This document shows positions 60,399 through 64,000 of a stretch of 64,000 nt of DNA, in pieces. The notes under the pieces were generated by a model, which saw nothing but the letters and a program-made list of their open reading frames with translations, was not told the origin of the DNA and made no database searches. This DNA comes from Thuidium tamariscinum (taxonomy: Eukaryota > Streptophyta > Bryopsida > Hypnales > Thuidiaceae): the NCBI GenBank assembly GCA_947034885.2, contig OX344758.2, positions 7,628,501 through 7,692,500 on the forward strand, written 5' to 3'. The position numbers and the translations under genes were made by a program. How positions within the stretch are numbered: position 1 is the stretch's first letter; each line of letters opens with the position of its first letter.

Positions 60399-63003
60399 AA
60401 TTCTTTAAAACATGCAAAGAAAGTTAGCAAACCTTGAAAGGACCTCAATATCTTTCAAAATTCACAAAAAACAGCAACAGGGAGCTTAAAATGCTTCAAA
60501 AATATAAGTTTTGCAACTTTGACTCAAACTTGGCCAAAAAATCCAAATTATTGAATCAACGTAATATTGTGTCAAAATTTTCACTACCAATGGTTTGAAA
60601 GGGTGAGTTGAGAAAAAAATGGATGTCTTTTTATACTCTTCCAAGGGCACCCACCTCCTCTCGATGTCCTATGGTAAACTTATCATTTAGGATTTTCATC
60701 TTAATTCAACCATTTTTTATTTTCTGCTTTGAACTTATTTATAATTTTTGGAATTTGACTCCAAATCATAAACGGATTGCACCATTGGCTTTAGAAGGTC
60801 ATTTCAAATTTAGAGTACCTCTCAACCCCTTTTCATCTGCTAAAAATTCAACAAAATTCAACGCTAAATTAACAACCAAATAGAGTAAAAATCCAACTTT
60901 TTGAGGTTGACTTTTTTATGAAAAATAACTAGCTTAGGGTCTCTATTAAGTTTAAGAAAGTAAGAAAACACCTAACTTGGGCCTCATTTCAATGTCATAT
61001 ACACCCGTAACACTAGTCAACTCCATTGTAATATTTAAAAATTGTCAATTTAGGAATGAAGTCTTTAATTCAGATATTTTACGCTATCAAAATGTCCTAA
61101 AATTTGTTGGAGATCTTCAATAACACAAAATAAAATACCCTAATTTTGAGTGAGATTTTATCACAACCAAGGTAATTTTTATAAATTTTCCATTGAAGGT
61201 TAACGTGGTTGACTATTCAAAAAGGTATTTTTTGAGTATGAGAAAATCTTGAAACTTTTTGTAAGACCTCCTATGAAATTCTACAAAGATGTATAAGCCC
61301 ACATCTAAACTCTACACAATTGCTGAAGGAGAAATAAATCCTACTCTATCTTTTAATTACTAGATTTTGGAGAATCTTTCATAAAAAGAGAAATCTTGAT
61401 AAAGCGATTTTGCCATCAACCTCCTAGTATAGTTTATACCTTAGAATTCTATCTTCCAACTATAGATTCCCTTTATAAAGTCATCGTGACAAAATCCATT
61501 ATGTAAGCTAAAAATTGAGGTTTCTACTAAATGTAAGAAATAGTTATAAACATGAAACCTATCTAGAGAACTAAGCTCTGGGACTTCCCTATACTTAGGA
61601 CTTAACTTTAGCCAATATTTGTCATATGCATGGTAGATGAGGCTATTTTGGAAATTCACACAAAAGATGTATATTATTGGAGTTTTAAAATATTTATAGT
61701 CGAGATTTAAACCTAAATAAATAAAAATATTAGAAATATGACCAAATACTATATGGACACATCACATGCCTATTTTGATTTTACATTATTTTTGGAATTT
61801 TTGCACTATTTTATACACCATATTTTATAAAAAAACAAAAAACAACAACAATGAGTTCAAAGTGATGAATTTTGGGCTCACATGTGCCCTAAAAACACAT
61901 TTGCATGATTTTTTATAGATTATCATGTCGATCACAAGTATTTAAATCATATATATTTTTTATATATTATACATTAAATCCTACAAAGAAAGTACTTTAT
62001 TTTCACCATTGAATTAAAGTATATATAACCGGATTTTTATTTAGTGTCATATTGTAATTTTTATAAGTGTATAAATGTCAAATCTAAATACGACTTTCAA
62101 ACAATGAATTTTTGATATTAGTGATTTTTATTTCTATAGTATTTAATCGCACTTTCTAAATCAAATTTAAATAAGCTAGTAAAATACAATCAATTTTGAA
62201 GCCAATAAGAATTGATTGAAAAAAATAGATTAGAAGTTCAAGTAATAGAAATTATAATGCCCTTTCCAAATGATAAAGTTTGTAAGAATTGATTTAAGTA
62301 TCTAAAAGATATTCATGAATGAAGTTTTACTTTTAAACTAAGGTTTAAAACTTCATTCTTTTTTTACTTGTATTTTAACTATTGAAACCTAATGAAATTT
62401 ATCACATTGTTTTTGGCTTTAATTCTTAATTTAGATTAAATTTGGTCAATTTTAGTGAACTTTCGTCCAATTTGACTCCAATTTCAATCAAAATTTTGTC
62501 CTATTCTATCTCCTTCAATATCAATCTAATTTGTAGGTATAAAATAGTTGCATAAATCTAATTTATTTTCTAAAAACCTATAACCACGAGTTGTTTCTAA
62601 GATTTCATTCAAAGATTCTTTTTTCTATTCAATGATTTTTACTATGTTCTTTTTATTTTTTATTTTATTTTTTATTTTTAAGCCAATATAAGATTAAATA
62701 AAAATTTATAAAATCAATTTTATAGGAAGGTACACTACAGAAAAAATGATGTCTAAGTCAACAAAAAACAACAAGTTTTTGTTGAATTGGGTACTGTATC
62801 AACCGTTTTTACAAATTTATATTGATTTGGATAGTTACAATGTTCAAATCAACAAATGTTTGTTGATTATGATTAAAAAAAAATTTAATTAATTTATTTA
62901 TTTATGCAATAATTAAATAACTATAGTTTGAATTCTTTATATCATGGACTTTTTTTATAATAAAAACTAATCCCTCACAATTCACTGTTTTGTTAATTCA
63001 ACA
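60399..63003. other. AT-rich intergenic DNA, nothing firm
   Basis: No gene recognised. At 62745 a CACTACAGAAAAAATG word resembles a CACTA terminus, but no matching inverted end was found downstream. Confidence 0.5.
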
Positions 63004-63341
63004 GACTTTGGAGGCAATTTAAGCATGGTAAAATATTCTTTTTGGAAAAACTTTTAGCTATGAAAAGTTATAAAATCAAACAAAATTTCACCTCAAAAAA
63101 TTCTTTTATGATTTCATGTTTTCAATCAAAAGTTATGAATAAAATTTAGAGAATGTTTGAAAATCTCAAAAAAATTGTTCTTTGGTACCACTTTCTAAAT
63201 TTTGTCCATAATTTTTTATTGACATTTCAAAATTACTAATAGAGTCTAGGAGATTAAATTAAATTAAAATTTTCAACTTTTTTAAGTTTAAAGTTTTTTC
63301 AAAAAATATGTTTTATTATGTTGAAATTGCCTCCAAAGTTT
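63004..63341. repeat. Foldback family element, member 2
   Basis: The left arm GACTTTGGAGGCAATTTAAG is matched by the inverted right arm ending ATTGCCTCCAAAGTTTA. The centre has AATCAAAAGTTATG and the opposed CATAATTTTTTATTG, the same layout as 7521-7860 and 63785-64000. Length is 338 bp. Confidence 0.65.
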
Positions 63342-63784
63342 ATGATAATTTAGAGACACCAAGTCCAAAATCTTTAAGTTTAAGGAAAAACCAATTTGTA
63401 CAATATTCCTAAAAAATTGTACTACACTTTGTATATTTAAGGAAGATTATGTTATTACTATGTCAAAATGTATTTAATTAAACAAAATTTCTATAAGCTT
63501 ACATTTAACAAAACTTATTGATTTAAAACTTCACTTTAACTTCTTTATAGTTGATTTTTCTACAACCTACTAGGATGTTCTTGTGGACTTGAAAAAATAA
63601 TGTTCAATTTAAGAAAAAGAATTATCTTTTTTAGTTAATTTTGAATTATAAGAGTTTTCAAATTAGAATTTGTTTTCAATTAGAAATATGTTTAAATCAA
63701 TGTGGTTTGAATTTTTTATAAATTGAAATTTATTAATTGAATTAAACACTTACAACTCAAATTTTGTAAGTTCAGCTAAGTTAA

Positions 63785-64000
63785 GAGCTCATTTAGGCAT
63801 AGAAAATAAACTTCTAAGTTTCACCTTCAAAAATCCGTTTGTCAATTTGAGTTTTTAATAGAAAGTTAGGGTCAAAATTCAGAGATAGTGTTAGAAAATG
63901 TCAATTCTTTTTCAAAACACTGTCTTTGAATTTTGGCCATAACTTTCTATTAAAAGCTCTAAATGAAAAACGGATTTTTGAAGGTGAAATTTAACTTCAA
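63785..64000. repeat. Foldback family element, member 3, cut by window end
   Basis: The left arm runs from about 63785 (CTCATTTAGGCATAG, shared with member 1 apart from one base). The centre is near 63895-63915, and the right arm (CATAACTTTCTATTAAAAGC, then AAACGGATTTTTGAAGGTGA) runs off the window. By symmetry some 30-40 bp of the element should lie beyond the edge. Confidence 0.7.

Noticed and set aside
62745..62880. CACTACAGAAAAAATG start resembling a CACTA element
   Set aside because: No inverted partner or 3-bp duplication was found downstream.
1..64000. tRNA, rRNA, CRISPR arrays, bacterial operons
   Set aside because: None seen by eye; spliced genes and mobile elements show the DNA is nuclear and eukaryotic. 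Small RNAs without strong sequence signatures could be missed.

Overview
The window is nuclear DNA of a land plant (or close streptophyte relative). Two multi-exon genes with GT-AG introns are plant-type: a plant-layout sphingoid-base kinase, and a kelch-repeat Ser/Thr phosphatase of the BSU1/BSL (PPKL) class, whose BSL2/3-like form belongs to the green lineage. Long AT-rich intergenic DNA full of small inverted-repeat elements, together with a piggyBac element (rarely described in flowering plants), makes me lean to a non-flowering plant. That lineage call is inference.

Layout. 1-5.3 kb: the sphingoid-base kinase gene, nine coding exons. 5.3-13.4 kb: AT-rich DNA with a row of short terminal-inverted-repeat (TIR) elements, one carrying a clean 8-bp target duplication, and a six-unit tandem array. 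13.4-22.4 kb: the BSL phosphatase gene, 21 coding exons, 997 codons, in a compositionally distinct GC-richer island. 22.4-34 kb: AT-rich DNA with a CACTA-type MITE, two nested elements with piggyBac-like TTAA ends, and a Mutator-like element with a 9-bp duplication. 34-45 kb: two fragments of one Ty3/gypsy family lying head to head (protease and start of reverse transcriptase on the minus strand, gag on the plus strand). 45-48 kb: a dead F-box/kelch gene copy lying inside an older repeat, a 47-codon exon-like scrap and a near-perfect 196-bp hairpin MITE. 50.5-55.9 kb: a complete-ended 5.4-kb piggyBac element flanked by TTAA and holding a broken transposase gene. 56.6-58.1 kb: a second copy of the F-box-bearing repeat, split by a GC-rich hAT-type element with an 8-bp duplication. 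58-64 kb: AT-rich DNA with simple repeats and two more members of a foldback family, one cut by the window end.

Only the two large genes look functional. They are unrelated in pathway (sphingolipid signalling; phosphatase signalling of the brassinosteroid/cell-polarity type) and share nothing but proximity. The rest is mobile-element strata. Several insertions can be dated relative to each other because an uninterrupted paralogous copy of the target lies in the same window. The most unusual item is the piggyBac element and the other TTAA-ended elements. All exon joints, repeat ends and frame calls were made by eye.
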